In this document: positions 23,921 to 36,345 of the stretch, piece by piece
How positions within the stretch are numbered: position 1 is the stretch's first letter
Layout of the letters: every line of letters begins with the position of its first letter
From: Chaunax sp. Z400
Lineage: Eukaryota > Chordata > Actinopteri > Lophiiformes > Chaunacidae
Direction: 5' to 3'
DNA: 64,000 bases
Assembly (NCBI GenBank): GCA_037577475.1
Contig: CM075204.1
Location: 4,710,355-4,774,354, forward strand
Notes under the pieces: generated by a model
Database searches by the model: none
What the model was told of the DNA's origin: nothing
Seen by the model: the letters and a program-made list of their open reading frames with translations, nothing else
Position numbers and translations under genes: made by a program

Positions 23921-26566
23921 CAGCTCATTTGAAGCTGCGTCACAGGATAGGAGACATTGTGGGCCTTTGTTTTAGTGTCTCAACTTTGTCCTCATATGAA
24001 AGGAGGATTAAATCTTCTGCTGCTCACATCTTCTATCATGTTTTGTGGCCTAATGTGATGTGATGTCAGAAATGTCTTCATTTTCTGGGAGGTCAGAGGT
24101 CACTGTCAGGAGTTTGTGTGGATGCAGTCGTGTCTTCTATTGTTCTTTAGTTGTGATCAGAACATCAGCGACAAAAAACAAATGAAAGTGTGCTTTCATT
24201 CATGTCATAGTGAGTAAATGTGGTGAGGAGCTCCACGATGCTTCAACCCTGCAGTTGATGTGCAGCAGTACAGTTTCTCAGTGTGGACTGTTAGCATGTG
24301 TTACTTTAAACACATCTGTGAGCAATCATACCATCTGATGATGGAGGGGAACATCTGAGATCCTCTGTGAAGGCCATATCCACTAAGGGATTTTATTGAT
24401 CTGTCAGCACGGTTCACTTCAGGCCCACTCACTGGTCTTGGCACAAATGAGGCCGACTATCAGGAGAGACAATATAAAAAACAGCAGATAGTTTCCATTA
24501 ACAATATTCTACCTCAGTGTTTGACTCTGACATGAAACCAAGAAGCAATAAATGAGACAAAGCAGACAGAGAGTCAGAGAGCTTCTTCAACACCAACATC
24601 AGATCAGATCAGCTCTGTCCTTCAGGAGAAATGTCTCTGAGCTGATCTGGAGCTGTGGACGCTGAAAACTGCTGGACCAACAGAAACCTAACACCACTGT
24701 TGATGTTTGAACACCTGATGCTCTTCTTCTTTTTGCTCTTGCTGTGACGCCGTTTATGTTCCTGTTTGTGAAGCACTTTATAAAAGGTTGTAGAATTTAT
24801 GTTTAATGAATAAAACTCACATGTTTACTTCTCTTCTTCAGCTGAGACAATATAATTCATGATTATGACACAAACAAGGCAACATGTGTCCCATCTTTGA
24901 TTTGACTCTGTTTGTGACATTGAGGCTTGAACTCTGGCTGTCAAAGGCTCTTCCTGCTGATCAATACCTGACTTTATCACTAAATGTCTACATTGAAGTG
25001 GTTTCCTTTGGAATTTGTCTCATTTCTTCTCAACCTCTTACACATCAGTTCATACTGTAGTTTTCAATAATAAGTCTCCAGCTCTATATTTCATTCTGGA
25101 GCCATTGTTTCTATCTTCCTCTGATCTATTCATTCATTTAGTGAGCAGATAGAGTTTCTGTTAAGTTGGACTTTATTTGTGTTAGGATATCTGTTCTGCC
25201 TCTCCCTCCTCGTGTTTTTGTCGGTCTGTGTTTGTGTACACTGGGTTGTCCGGCTGGTTGCCCTCTCAGCCTGACAACCTGCAGCTGTGGCTCCACTCAC
25301 CTGGAGCTCATCACCAATCAACCAGTGCAGCATGAAACCCCGGCTCTGACATCCAGTCTTCTAGATCCTTCAGTCACCTTTGTGGTTCAGACGTGTGGCC
25401 CGACCTTACGACTAAAATGGGGCTATAATTTAGATTTAGGCTAATTAATTATATGGCCAATACCGACAACGCCACCTAGGAATTACTAGAGCCTAGGACT
25501 CTAAACAGGCTCGCAGGTTATCTAAAAATCAGGGGTGAGCAGAGTTAAAAACCAGCAGGAGAGGAGCTCAAATGAAAGTTCAATTTATTACACAAACAAA
25601 TATAAAACAGGGATGGTACCACCCAAATACACTAACAATAATATCGAAGCTACCTAATAATGCTAAACTAAACGCTAAAACAGGCCTGTAAAATGTGCTA
25701 TAAAAGTCCGATCTAAAATTCAATAAAAGTTCCAAGTCCGACTCCAAACCAGCGACTCCTCCCGTGTCCTCCGCCGCCACTCTTGCGCTCCGCCCTCGCT
25801 GACCCAAGGCGTCCGGATGGCGTTGTACCTGCGGGGGAAATAGAACAACGGTGAGTAGTGTGTTCCCTGCTGCACCGGCTCCCTGAACGACTCCCTTCCT
25901 CGCCTGCTGTGCCTCCCCGAATGTCAGAGGGTACTCACGATTTTCCTGGGTGGCAGATCTCCAACTGCCGGCCCAGGCCTGAGTAGAACGGCGTTGGCGG
26001 ACACTCGCTGCTGCACGTCTCCCCGCTGCAGTATCCCGTGGCTCGGTTGTGGTTCTCGGGAGGGCTGCTTCGCGGTCAGCTTCTTTCCTCCTGTGTTTTC
26101 CAATAAATCCAGCTGTAAATGTAACATGAGTCTCCCATATAAAGAAAGAGAGACAAAAGCTGTGCTCTGTGCTTTAGATGAATGGACACTTTTGAAGGCA
26201 ATACAAAACTGATATGTTTAGATTTCAGCTGCCAGTGGCTGAAATAGCTTTGTGATGAGTGTTAAACATCTTTAGACTCTTACAGTTGAAATCTTTCCCT
26301 CACTGTTAATATTTCAGGGACCTTTTTTTGGTTTCATTCAGTTATTTGTGGCTGGATGAGAACTTCAGGAATAACCTTTACACCATTAAGGAACAATATT
26401 ATCTGACCAATGATATGAGCGCATACATTTTGACTAATATAAATCCTATTTCATGTTATGGGCTGTTTTTATGCACTCATGGTTGGAGTCAGGCACCTCC
26501 CATCAGATCTGGACTACTTTGCCATTATGTGGTATTTGATCAAATGGTCTGAAGGCCAACATTTAC
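23921..26566. other. Intergenic, with LTR-like fragments
   Basis: No intact gene was found. Around 25160-25400 the text 'cacctggagctcatcaccaatcaa' is reminiscent of fish LTR sequence. From about 25440 to 26110, read on minus, a GC-rich stretch with a GTGAGT donor and AATAAATTG poly(A)-like signal could be another degraded LTR or retrogene end. Neither could be bounded. Confidence 0.35.
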
Positions 26567-26896
26567 CTGTGAACATCTAGCTGGTAGGTGACAATCTCAG
26601 CGATGCTCTGAGCGTCTGCTGCAGAGCCGGACAGAGCGCAGTAGATCCTGTCATGGAGTGAGACAGCTTGTTCATCACCCTGTTCACCACTGAGTCCCTG
26701 GATGGAGGGAGATGATACCAAGAGAAAAGTGTTTGTAAGGAAATCTTCAGAGGTAGAAAGAGGATGATACTTGAGATGCTTAAGGATCAGTGGGGTCTTA
26801 ATAAAGACTCACATGCTCGCACTAACTTACCCTGCAGACACTGGAATCAGACCCCAACACGACCCCTCCATTAAACTGGATGGCAATGATGGTTGT
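26567..26896 (-). pseudogene. Relict of an immunoproteasome beta subunit (psmb9-like), two exons
   Basis: Proteasome beta subunits of the beta1i type trim antigenic peptides for class I molecules. Exon A (26831-26896, minus) starts at an acceptor and reads TTIIAIQFNGGVVLGSDS, i.e. the catalytic Thr1 and the beta-subunit core. Exon B (26567-26697) contains LHDRIYCALSGSAADAQ and IAEIVTYQLDVH. Compared with the conserved family pattern, exon A lacks two bases near SDSxVSAG and exon B lacks one base just before LHDRIYC. The two losses cancel, leaving a 17-residue or so garbled but stop-free segment between intact flanks. I see no first exon upstream and no later exons downstream, so this is a truncated relict. 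Linkage to class I genes is typical of teleosts. Confidence 0.85.
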
Positions 26897-26994
26897 CTAC
26901 AATGAGAATAAAAGAAGTTCTTACACTCAGCCTATAATTCATTACACATAGCAGCAGGAGTGAGCTGTGCTGTGAAACTGATGTCAATTTACAG

Positions 26995-28500
26995 TCAAAT
27001 CTGAACATTATTCCTCTGTGTTTATGTCATACAGTGACCTGCAGTAAACTGCAATGCAGTCTGGGAGAAAAAATACAGGATTACAGCACTTTAAGAGAAC
27101 GCCATTATTTACAGGAATGTACTGTAAACTTAAGTGTAACCAGCAGAGCATCATGGGAAGGTGAAGGAAAAGTGGGGCCACTAAAATGTGAAAATGAACA
27201 GAAACGCTACAACCTGCTCAGCCTTTAGCTGAGCTGCATTGATGAGGCAGCCTCCATTTTTATTCTCCCTTAAAGTGTCAGATTGTTAGGAAATGGCATT
27301 CCGCCTCACTGGACCATGTGAATGTTTTTGTATTGGACGCACCAAGAGGAGGTTAAAAGACAGAGTGGAGACACAAACATGGCATTAAAAACAACCATGT
27401 AGATCATCTTATGAAAGTGGAGGGCATTGAGTTTGTGGAGCAGTCAGTCAGAGGGGTGATGGTCTGAATAAATGACTCCAGAGAGACTTATTGGATTTTA
27501 AATTCAATGCTCTGGTGTATCCAGGCCTTCATGAACACACAGATTTCACAGCGTTTTTGTAAACTGAAGAATTCTTGTCATTGTTGCTGATGTCATTGAG
27601 GCTTTTATTATTGTTATATGTGTAACCAGGAAGTGATATAAGTGATGGGAGATTTGTAAATGTTTCATATTTATAGCTGTGTTTATAATTGATTTCAATA
27701 TCACATCATGTATTGTTGTATATCTATTGTGTGACATGCTGACTGAGCGTTCTTGACTATCATATGTCTATATAAGGAACCTGCCTTCCACTCAGGTTTA
27801 CACCTCTTTCCAGTCACGCCCTGAAGAAGACCTGTTGAGGGTTGAAACCGGTCGGCGTTTTCCTCATTTTGAGACACTGTGAGACTTTTCCTGCCCTAAT
27901 CAATAAAGGCATTTGAACTAAATCCTTGTCTCGATGCTGGTGTGCCTGAAGTAAGCATAGAGGCTTTCCTTTTTCTACAGGTTACCATTATAACTTCTAG
28001 AGCACCTGGCTTCACCTGGAGTTTACACTTTCATAACCGTGAGCACCCGGTAATCCTCATTGTTGTTTTTTACTACCTCATTCAGTCTGACAGAAAATTA
28101 GCATTAAAGGAGTGGCTGTAGATTCCAATCAATTACTCCACTACTGTATAAAACAGTAAGAAATGGAAATACTCACATAAAGTACAAGTACAGTACATGA
28201 AATTACAGTTACATCTAACCCCTGAGCTTCATATAGCAATAAAAACTTCATGTTAATGCAACACTGCAAATAATTTTACAATTCTTACCGTGAAATGACC
28301 TCACAGCATGTTACTGTAAAAATTAGATACGGTATATTTCTGTATTTTTTTAAATTTACGGTAAAATACAGGCAGCAGAGACGACAGCAATATACTGTAA
28401 ATCTACAGTATGTCGAATGATTTCACAGTGTATTACAGTAAAAATGAATTACAGTATATTTATGTGATTATTTGATTTTACAGTAATATTCTGGTTATCT
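26995..28500. repeat. Fish interspersed repeat fragments (TTTACAGTA type)
   Basis: Passages at 26995-27200 ('ctgtaaacttaagtgtaaccagcagagcatcatggg') and 28270-28500 (repeated 'ttacagtaatat', 'actgtaaatctacagta') have the palindromic ACTGTAAA/TTTACAGT composition of an abundant teleost MITE-like repeat. The intervening 27300-28260 has no gene. Confidence 0.55.
27775..27925 (+). mobile_element. Possible Penelope-like element remnant
   Basis: CCTGAAGAAGACCTGTTGAG followed by GGTTGAAACCGGTCGG, then an AATAAAGGC signal, resembles the conserved CTGATGAAG...GAAA block found at Penelope-like element ends, where it is part of a hammerhead-type ribozyme. Here the core reads CTGAAGA rather than CTGATGA. 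No reverse transcriptase is nearby. Confidence 0.35.
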
Positions 28501-28893
28501 TATCCATGCATCTTCAATGCAATTCAAGTTAGAACTTTATTGTTCTGTGGGCTGCAGATATCTTTTTAAAAATATATTATGGAAATTTTGCAAAATAAGT
28601 AATAAACATTAGAAAGGATATAAAACAAACACTTTTATTTACAATGGCAGTGTCAACATAAATACCACTACTGTAAAAAAAATAAAAACAACAAAAACTT
28701 GTTTCTCTGGACAACCCAGAGAAACAACCCAAAAATATTTTGAGTTAACAAAATAAAATCTCTGCATATCTGCAATATATAAATTGACTGCAATGGATTC
28801 TATAAATCAGTAAGAACAGTTTGAAAATATGAATCATTTGCAACATTTGGAAAACAAACTGTACTATTAGGGTCACCTACTAATACCTCCTAT

Positions 28894-29160
28894 TTATTTG
28901 CACTGAAACTGCATCTGATACATGGAACACAATAACACCACTGGATAGGGCAAGTTCTTAGCTACAAAACGCCATTTTTCCACATAGTGACCACCATTAG
29001 CTATGCACTTTTGCCAGCAATAAACAAAAGCCTGCATGCCGCGGTCGTTGAAATCTGCACCAGTGGAGGTGACAAACTTTTTCACAGCAGCGATAACAGC
29101 GTCGTCAGGAAAACGTTGCTGATCATTCTTCCTCTCTTTACATTGATTCAAGTATTGCCA
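28894..29160 (-). pseudogene. Mariner/Tc1-type transposase C-terminal fragment
   Basis: The minus-strand frame reads RFPDDAVIAAVKKF, then DFNDRGMQAFVYCWQKCI and GGHYVEK. This matches the C-terminal pattern of mariner-family transposases (FxxxGIxKLVxRWxKCIxxxGDYVEK). It starts at a plausible TTTTATAG acceptor. The catalytic core (DDD/DDE domain) is not found next to it, so this is a fragment. It sits just 3' of the SAMD3-like pseudogene on the same strand. Confidence 0.6.
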
Positions 29161-29623
29161 CTATAAAACAGCAACAAACAAAATAATTAGTCAAAATAAC
29201 TCCAGAAAGGGAATGTAAATAACAATGCCTCATCAGTCCCTCAAGCGAGATCATCCAGTGTCCAATAGTGACTTGCCCTGTTCCATCTGAAACTTCAAGT
29301 AATACCAACATCAGTATGCATCTCACCTTGTGTAAACATCTGTAAACTCAAACAACAGTGGCCATGATATATAAGATGTCTATAAATCCAATACATACCC
29401 AGCAGTATCAGGCAAGGACTTGCAGGTAGAGTGAGGGTTGTCTCAACATCAGCTGGGGTGGCAGACACCTGTAGGGAACAGACATTCATATTATGAATGC
29501 CATAGTGTGATTCTTTTTAATGAGTAAAACAAACCAAAAGGTCAGCAATTAGAAGATACTGGGTGAGAGTAACCTAGAGGTAAAAGGAGTGGGATGTGAA
29601 TCTATAAATATGGCATTCAACAC

Positions 29624-31197
29624 TTAAAACACAGGGAAAGAAAGAGAATACAAACTTACAACTGTTAGAAGGACCAGCCTAGTTAGGGTCTCTCCAAAGT
29701 GTTCCAATAAGCAGCTGAACAACACCAAGTGCCATCTCATTATCTTCATTCTTAGAGAGCACATCCTTGACGTCTTTGTTGGTAGGTTTTCCCCTGAAGT
29801 ATTCTGTAATGGCTCCCACATTCCTCCATACTGAGTTCCAAGCTACGAAGCACATTGATGTCTGTGAGCAACTCAAAATGAGCATATTTGCACCTTTGAG
29901 TGAAAAGAAAAGGCCATTTGCTTCTCATATCTTCAATGTCAGGTGGTGGAAGTGCATTTATATGACGGCGTTGTAGACAGAATGTGAGCTCCATTAGATT
30001 TTTGACCTCTGCTCTTTCAGCTCCAGGTGCTCCCTCCTGTCTGTAAATCTCCACCAGTCTTTGGTGGTTCTGCTCCACACTCTCATCAGTTTCTTCTGGA
30101 GGTAGTTCTGGCTGAAATCTTGTACATTCATAACTGTCGATTGGCCCCCTCTTGTAGGTAGAGCTGGATCTAGCGGTTCGGTGGCGTGCATAGCTTGAGT
30201 CACGGTTTACATTCTCAATGCGGTTTTTCACTTGAATCAAAAGTGATGTATATCCTCCACCCAAAAGAAACCCATCTTCTGTCATGTCAGCGAAACTCTT
30301 TGGGTGCTGCCTGATGATATTTTGAATCACCGTGAGGCACTGTGAGCGAGTGGGGTTAGCCTCATACCCCCTCATTTCATCTACGAGTACTCGTACCATC
30401 TGGCGTCGCTCCACTGGTTTAGGTCTCTTCCGTCTACAATTGCAGAACGTATTTCCTGTGGCATTTTTTCCCAGGAGACCTGGAATGTTTCTGGCCATGT
30501 TTTCAGTAATTGGGATGTGGAAGGACTGTTGCTTGGATCACCGTTTCCTGCCTGGCATGCATTGGCAGACAGCTGTGATGGGCTACAATGAGACAGAGTG
30601 CTTAATGATGGTGATGGAGACTCAGAGACTATCAAAGCACTCCTCACTGGTGAAGGAGTTGGAAGAACTTGCAGATCCAACGTAACTATCTCGGTCCCTA
30701 AAAAAAAGACAGGAAACAAAATAAAGAGACAGATTTAAGGTACATTTGTAATAAGCTATATTAGTGTCAGTGCAGACATTTGGCCAAATGTTGATTTAGA
30801 ACTTTTATGGCCTTTCTTTTTCTTTTGAAAAATTCACAAAATAGACTCGGTATGGTTTCTGTTATGTTACATGTAGTTCTTGGCATCAGAATGTTTCTGG
30901 GTAAATTATTTACCAATTCTCTATACCTTTACCCACTTTTAGTAAGGTATAGGCCTGACACCAGGCACTACTGAACACTCAATCAACCATATAACCATAT
31001 TATTAACCATACCTAATTTAAATGCATCCAGTAGTCTTCGGTCAACAATGTCTTCCTGCTCTACATATTTTAAATCTACTTTTGACTCCAAGCCAGAGCT
31101 CTGAAGTTTAGAAATGATTTTTCCACTGGATGTCTTCAGAGAGATTTGGCAAGGTCTTGCAGATGATCTCCTTGATTTCTTCACTCAAGTCAGCCAT
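29624..31197 (-). pseudogene. SAMD3-like gene of a mobile/multicopy fish family, degenerate
   Basis: The reading starts with MADLSEEIKEIICKTLPNLS at 31197. A 1-bp frameshift then follows before LQSSGLESKVDLKYVEQEDI, a SAM-like segment that ends at a GTATGG donor near 31013. The next exon opens near 30706 after a TTTTTTTAG acceptor and contains the fish SAMD3-like signature: KTWPETFQVSWEKMPQEIR, then RRQMVRVLVDEMRGYEANPT and FLLGGGYTSLLIQVKNRIEN. A 1-bp loss in a GGAA run near 30430 shifts the frame between these blocks. A further shift near 29850 precedes NVGAITEYFRGKP. At least three frameshifts make it a pseudogene. It lies directly downstream of the transposase-like gene on the same strand, which suggests a two-gene element or repeated cassette. 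Confidence 0.75.
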
Positions 31198-31259
31198 TAT
31201 TCTGGAATACAGGGAAAGAATGGGGAAGAATTATCATTGGTGTGCCATGGACAGTGTGC

Positions 31260-33819
31260 TCAGGCAAGGGGTAGTAACTGTACACAACAGTAGTTTCTCT
31301 GCATCAGTGTAAGGCTATAGACACCTATGTCAGGAAGACGCATGGCATGATATTTTTCAGCAATAAAATATACAGCTGAATCCTTATGAACGAGAACCAC
31401 TTTGATTTTTCCAATTACAAGCCCCTCATCATCATCATCAATTACAATGAACATGTTCTTTTTGTACTTTGTACCCTTCACAGTCACTTCGTGGGCTATC
31501 AAAGTGTTTACAGCCTCAAAATCATGATGTGCAGCTGCTTCTCTGATGTCATCATTGTAGTCACCTGAGAAAAACTGTCCCCTTCTCCACTGAAACAGCT
31601 GGAGGGAAGAACTTGCCAGCGCTCAGAAAGGCCTGTAGAAGCTGATGTCTTTCTGCAAGAGTAGAACATGGGTTCTTAAAGTTACGCAATGTCCTCAAAC
31701 ACTGTTTAAAATATGTGTGTTTGCTCTCAAATCTTAATGTCCATAGATGAATAAGTGGCCCAAACTGGACAATGAGCTCTGGATAATGACTGACATAATG
31801 ATGTTTGGGTTTCAGTGTGTGGTCAGGAAAAGCTTCCTTTCGGCATTGCAAATATTCATCGATCACAACTCTTAGGTTGGCTATCTGGCCAGTTGAAATG
31901 GCTGGAGCACAAATGAGCTCCACAACTTCACAAGTTGCAAGACCAACTGCCATATTTAGTTGTCACTGGGATTTTTTATTCTGTCTCCAATCAAGACGGG
32001 CAACACTCTGAGCAAACACCAATTTTGCACAGCATGCCCCCAAAGTTTTCCACCCTCTGGTTTTACCTCACAGAGTTTGTCATTAGCGTCTTCACCAAGA
32101 TACTTGAACTGACTTATTCGCAGACTCAACTCAAGATAGCTGAAATGTTATCTACCTTAACAAGATGGTTAATGTACAATGCCAGATCAGAGGATACAAT
32201 ACCTTCAAAAAGATCATGGCCAAGACACGGAGGTAACCCTGGCTGGCATACATGGAAGTATGTGAGCGTATTAAACAGAGAGTCAAATTTAACACCTCCA
32301 CTCAATGAAGGCTGTCCTTCACAACTCTGAACATGATCACTGTACGACTACATTGTGAATTTACTGCCCTGGATAAGGGGATCTGCATTATGATCTCACA
32401 ATATCTGCAGAAGTGTGAACTCCTGCTGAAATTCTCAATGAAGCCTCGTATGTTATGTGAGCCTAGGTTATCCCCTGCAATGGCACACAAAGCTCCCTTG
32501 TAGACCTTTCCTTCAGACATGGTAATGCCATTGAGCTCAAGATCTTTAAGGTCATTGACCAGGGAGCCCATAACCAAGTCTTGACCAAAATACTTTCAGT
32601 CCTGTTCTCTGCAGAGAAGAACAAGTTGCATGTGATCTGTGCTTGATCTATTGTGTGGCATTAAATCTGCAAGAGTGAAATACATTGCAAGTATCTTGTA
32701 TTTTTTCTTTCCAGATCCTAGTGGGTTTACCACTTCAAATGCATCCTGATACAGGATTAAGCTCAATGATGAGCTCTCTGTATGAAAGAACACATTCTCT
32801 GCAATATTTCTGCCGTCCCACACATCCCGAAGAATATCGTTAGAACCGATACTGGAGTGTAACTGCTTCTATTGTTCCCACACAGACACACAATGAAAGA
32901 GAGATTCAATCGTTTGTTTAATGGGAACATACTGAGCAAAACACTCTTTGCCTTCCTCACTCCGACCTCGACAGATCTGAACTGGCTCAACATAGTTGAA
33001 GCTGTTCTTGAAAACAGTTTTTCTTTTCTGGTCAGTTTTCAGTGACTGAGTGTTGCAGGCCCTAAAGAGATCCTGAAGACACTGATCACATTGCTTGTGT
33101 CAGCTTCTGAAATATCAAGTGTAACCAACTTCTCTTTCAGTTTGAAAAGCAAATGTGACTGGCTCATGTCATGTATTTCCTGAAAATCTTCAAGAATTGT
33201 CTGAATGACGGAGGAGGGAAGCAACAGCTTTGCTTGCAGTTTCAAATAAAACAGGGCTACATTTGTCAAGAACTGGGATTCATCAGCATATTCTGCATAA
33301 ACCTCTGATAGCTCATCACCTGCATCACTGGAAGGATCAATCTGCACACCAGACTGCTCTTGTTCACTAACATGGAAGATACCAGGATTCACAATTGAAT
33401 CAACCAGATTTTCCTCAGCACGATTTTTAAGTTTCCTGCTAACGTGTGACGTAAATATGGATAAAACTGTAAAGCTCTTGTCACAGTGTCGATAAGGACA
33501 AGCAACTGTTTTCCCTTCTCTGATGTGTATTTTCAAATGAGCGTAAAAGGCCGTCAAGTTCTCACACACTGCACTGCAGAAGTCAATATGACATGTTAGT
33601 TCAACCACACAACCTAGGCCTAACCACACATTTGTCTTCATGTCTGTAAGTGTGACACTTAAAAGTGTAAAAGTTTTGAAAAGTCCGTCTGCAATCTGGC
33701 AAAACACACTTAAAAGTTAAATTAGGTGTATTTTTATGAATTCTCATGTGTCTTACACAAGCCAGTATCCTGGCACAGTTATGACCACAGACCTGACAGG
33801 GGAACATGTCTGCTTCCAA
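31260..33819 (-). pseudogene. C2H2-finger transposase-like gene (CACTA/CMC-like by inference), copy 1, degenerate
   Basis: The N-terminus has C2H2-type fingers (FPCQVCGHNCARILACVRH, FKCVLPDCRRTFQNFYTFKCH, then ACPYRHCDKSFTVLSIFTSH). A helical block follows (FLTNVALFYLKLQAKLLLP, VIQTILEDFQEIHDMSQSHL), then a conserved core (ILYQDAFEVVNPLGSGKKKY, MPHNRSSTDHMQLVLLCRE, ALCAIAGDNLGSHNIRGF with FCRYC) and a late block (HHYVSHYPELIVQFGPL, LWTLRFESKHTYFK). This order occurs in multicopy fish proteins, and the core resembles the CACTA/EnSpm transposase layout, though I hold the superfamily loosely. In-frame stops occur near 32870 and 32597, and a frame change falls near 33620, so it is inactive. Confidence 0.7.
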
Positions 33820-34613
33820 TGCAAGAAGAAATAGTGTGTCAACAACAAGCCCAGTATAATTAGTGGTTGCTTTTCAGAAAGTTGCCACCTCCATCAATGT
33901 TGGCGCTGAAATTTATGATCTTCAACCAGTTGTAGTGTTAACCTTGGTTTGCTATGAAACCAATGTAAACAGATATGTTAACATTAACATTATCAGCTTG
34001 CTCTCCTCCCAAAGATAAAACACCAAAATGATCCCATCACTATTCAAACTGGCAAGTTTGTAAAGCATTTTTGCAACTACTAACAATTGGCAAAAGATGG
34101 TTGATGCAAGATGCTTCACAGATTAACCAAAATGGTTAGCATTTAAAACATGGTGACCCTATAATGCACGACAATAAGTGTTTTAGCGAGCTGTACTCAA
34201 ATCTCAGCCCCACTGATAAGTGACATTTTAAAATCACAAACTCACCAGCTAACTTAGCTTGCTGAACATCAGTTTGATTTAAAGCCTTTTTATATGGTAA
34301 GACAGCCTATTGACAAGAAAAATAAGATTGTTTTTAATTACCGTCTAATTTGTAGATGAACAATCCAGTCGATGGAGATGAAGCAGGACTTGATGTGTAG
34401 CACGTCTTCTCCTCTGGAAAAAACTGGTTTCCAAACGTTTCTGGAAGTCCGCAATTTCTGACTTCTTTTTTTAAAACTTTAAATTAACTTAATTAATGAA
34501 CTTTCAAAAGATAATTAAAAGACTGTGCCAATTAATGATCAAACTTATTATCAAGCTCTTTTGTCTGTGTTGACTCCAAGATGTAACGGTAGCTCCTCCT
34601 CTGCACTTGCAAG
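33820..34613. other. 5' flank of the transposase-like gene
   Basis: No gene is recognised. A possible non-coding first exon on the minus strand lies near 34340-34450 with a GTAATT donor. Otherwise unassigned. Confidence 0.3.
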
Positions 34614-36345
34614 CAGGGCCGTTTCTAGCTTTGTGGGGGCCCTGTGCAAGATGCTGTTTGGGGGCCCCTAGTTCGTCAAACTACGATGGAGAGATTCCTA
34701 ACCCTTTAGATGATCCCCGAAGATGCCACAATCTATTACACTTCACGAGCAAAACAGGCTACAGTCATGATAACCTCTCATATTAAAATTAACCATCTTA
34801 AGTTGAGCCACTCAGGCAAGTTAAACTGATAAAAAAACGATAATACAAGGAAAACAACAATCCTCTATACGTCAATAAATAAAACAGATATTGAGTGTTT
34901 TAATAAAAAATTTTACTTTAAATTTTGAAAGCCTGGAATAAAAATACAATAAACCAGCATCTATTTTAAAGTGCAACAATGAAAACAAACCAACACTAAA
35001 AATAATACTTATATATTTAACATCACAGTCTCACACTTATCAACATCACACTTATATATTTAACATCACAGTCACAGTGTATTATTCTCAAAATGTCTGC
35101 TTCCTGGCTTTTTTACTAGCAAAGTCATCAATGATGTCCTCGTATGACAGCTGCTTGCCCATCTCATGGTCGATGCTGATTATGGCAAGACCAGTGAGGC
35201 GATCCTGTCCCATGGATGACCTAAGGTAGGTCTTGATGAGCTTCAGCTTTGAGAAGCTCCTCTCTGCTGAGGCCACAGTCACAGGCAGAGTGCAGGCGAT
35301 TCTCAGGGCAATCCACAGATTGGGATACAGTTCCTCCAAATGTTTTTGTGGATGAAAGTGAGAAGCTCTAGAGCAGTCATGTCATCAGAAGGCAAGCTTG
35401 GCAAGTTTTTTATCTCCACAGCCAGCTCCTTTCCATCAGTGTCACTTTCATCTCCAGTGCTTAATGTCCTGCAGAGGTTGTCACACTGGTTGCACAATTC
35501 CACATCATCCAGTTTTTTTAAATTGAGCAGCACTCCAAATCTGGCTCTCACTTCACCCAGTGTTTCAAACCTATCCTTTAAGGATTCAATGGCTGTGTCA
35601 ACAACCACATTAAAGAATGTTATTTCCAGCCTCTTCATGGCATCTGCGATTGGCTCTTCTGGGGCTTCATAGGCAAAGTGCTTTTTTGTGCTTCTTAGTC
35701 TCTTCTCTTTCAGCACAGCCTCCACATTCATTTCCTCACACATGTCTTTAGCAGAGGCCTGAGCTGAAGCAAAGCCAGTTTCTCTGTAAATAGTCAGAGA
35801 TGTTTTTGCCTTAGTGAGGAGGTCAACTGCCACATCAAGCTGCATTGTGGCAGACTGCAGGAGCTTGCTAACATGGTTCACATGGTTTAGAATGTCATAC
35901 TATACTACTGTGCAAATGAGAAATCGGTATGACCCAACCTCCTCTGCCAAAATTTGGGCTTCAACCTCGGTCAGAGGATCTGTCACTTTTTCCCTGACCT
36001 CCAACAAGGCTTCCCTTATGTTAGAGGCCTGGTACCGCACAGCCTCTATGCTGTTAATACGGCTCTCCCACCGTGTGTCACTCCAAGTCTTCAGTGCAAC
36101 AGTCACGTGTTCCTTTAGGATTGTCCATCTTTGTGGGGCTGCTGAAAAAAGGCTGTACAGTTTCTGTACATTGCCAAAGTAGCTGATGGCATCTGTTGAA
36201 GCTTTTGCTGCATCAGCCACCACCAGGTTTAGTGAATGTGCCCCACATGGAACATAAAGTGCACGAGGATTCTTCTCAAGAAGCCTGGCTTGAACTCCTC
36301 TGTTCCTCCCTTTCATGTTGGCACCATTATCGTAGTTCATACAAC
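34614..36345 (-). mobile_element. Truncated hAT transposon with ZMYM1-type transposase
   Basis: Minus-strand coding pieces in order: YDNGANMKGRNRGVQARLLE and VPCGAHSLNLVVADAAKAS (35900-36340), RRLEITFF-type middle (35303-35881), and the hAT dimerisation region LPVTVASAERSFSKLKLIK to TGLAIISIDHEMGK (35088-35339). Adjacent pieces are in different frames, so at least two frameshifts are present. The terminus CAGGGCCGTTTCTAG at 34614, followed by GGGGGCCC, is a typical hAT end. The opposite end is missing: homology stops near 36345 inside the transposase, with loss of the N-terminal zinc-finger part. Confidence 0.85.

Noticed and set aside
31561..31953. Independent host gene
   Set aside because: It lines up with a block of the copy-2 transposase-like sequence and is flanked by in-frame stops, so it is part of the degenerate element.
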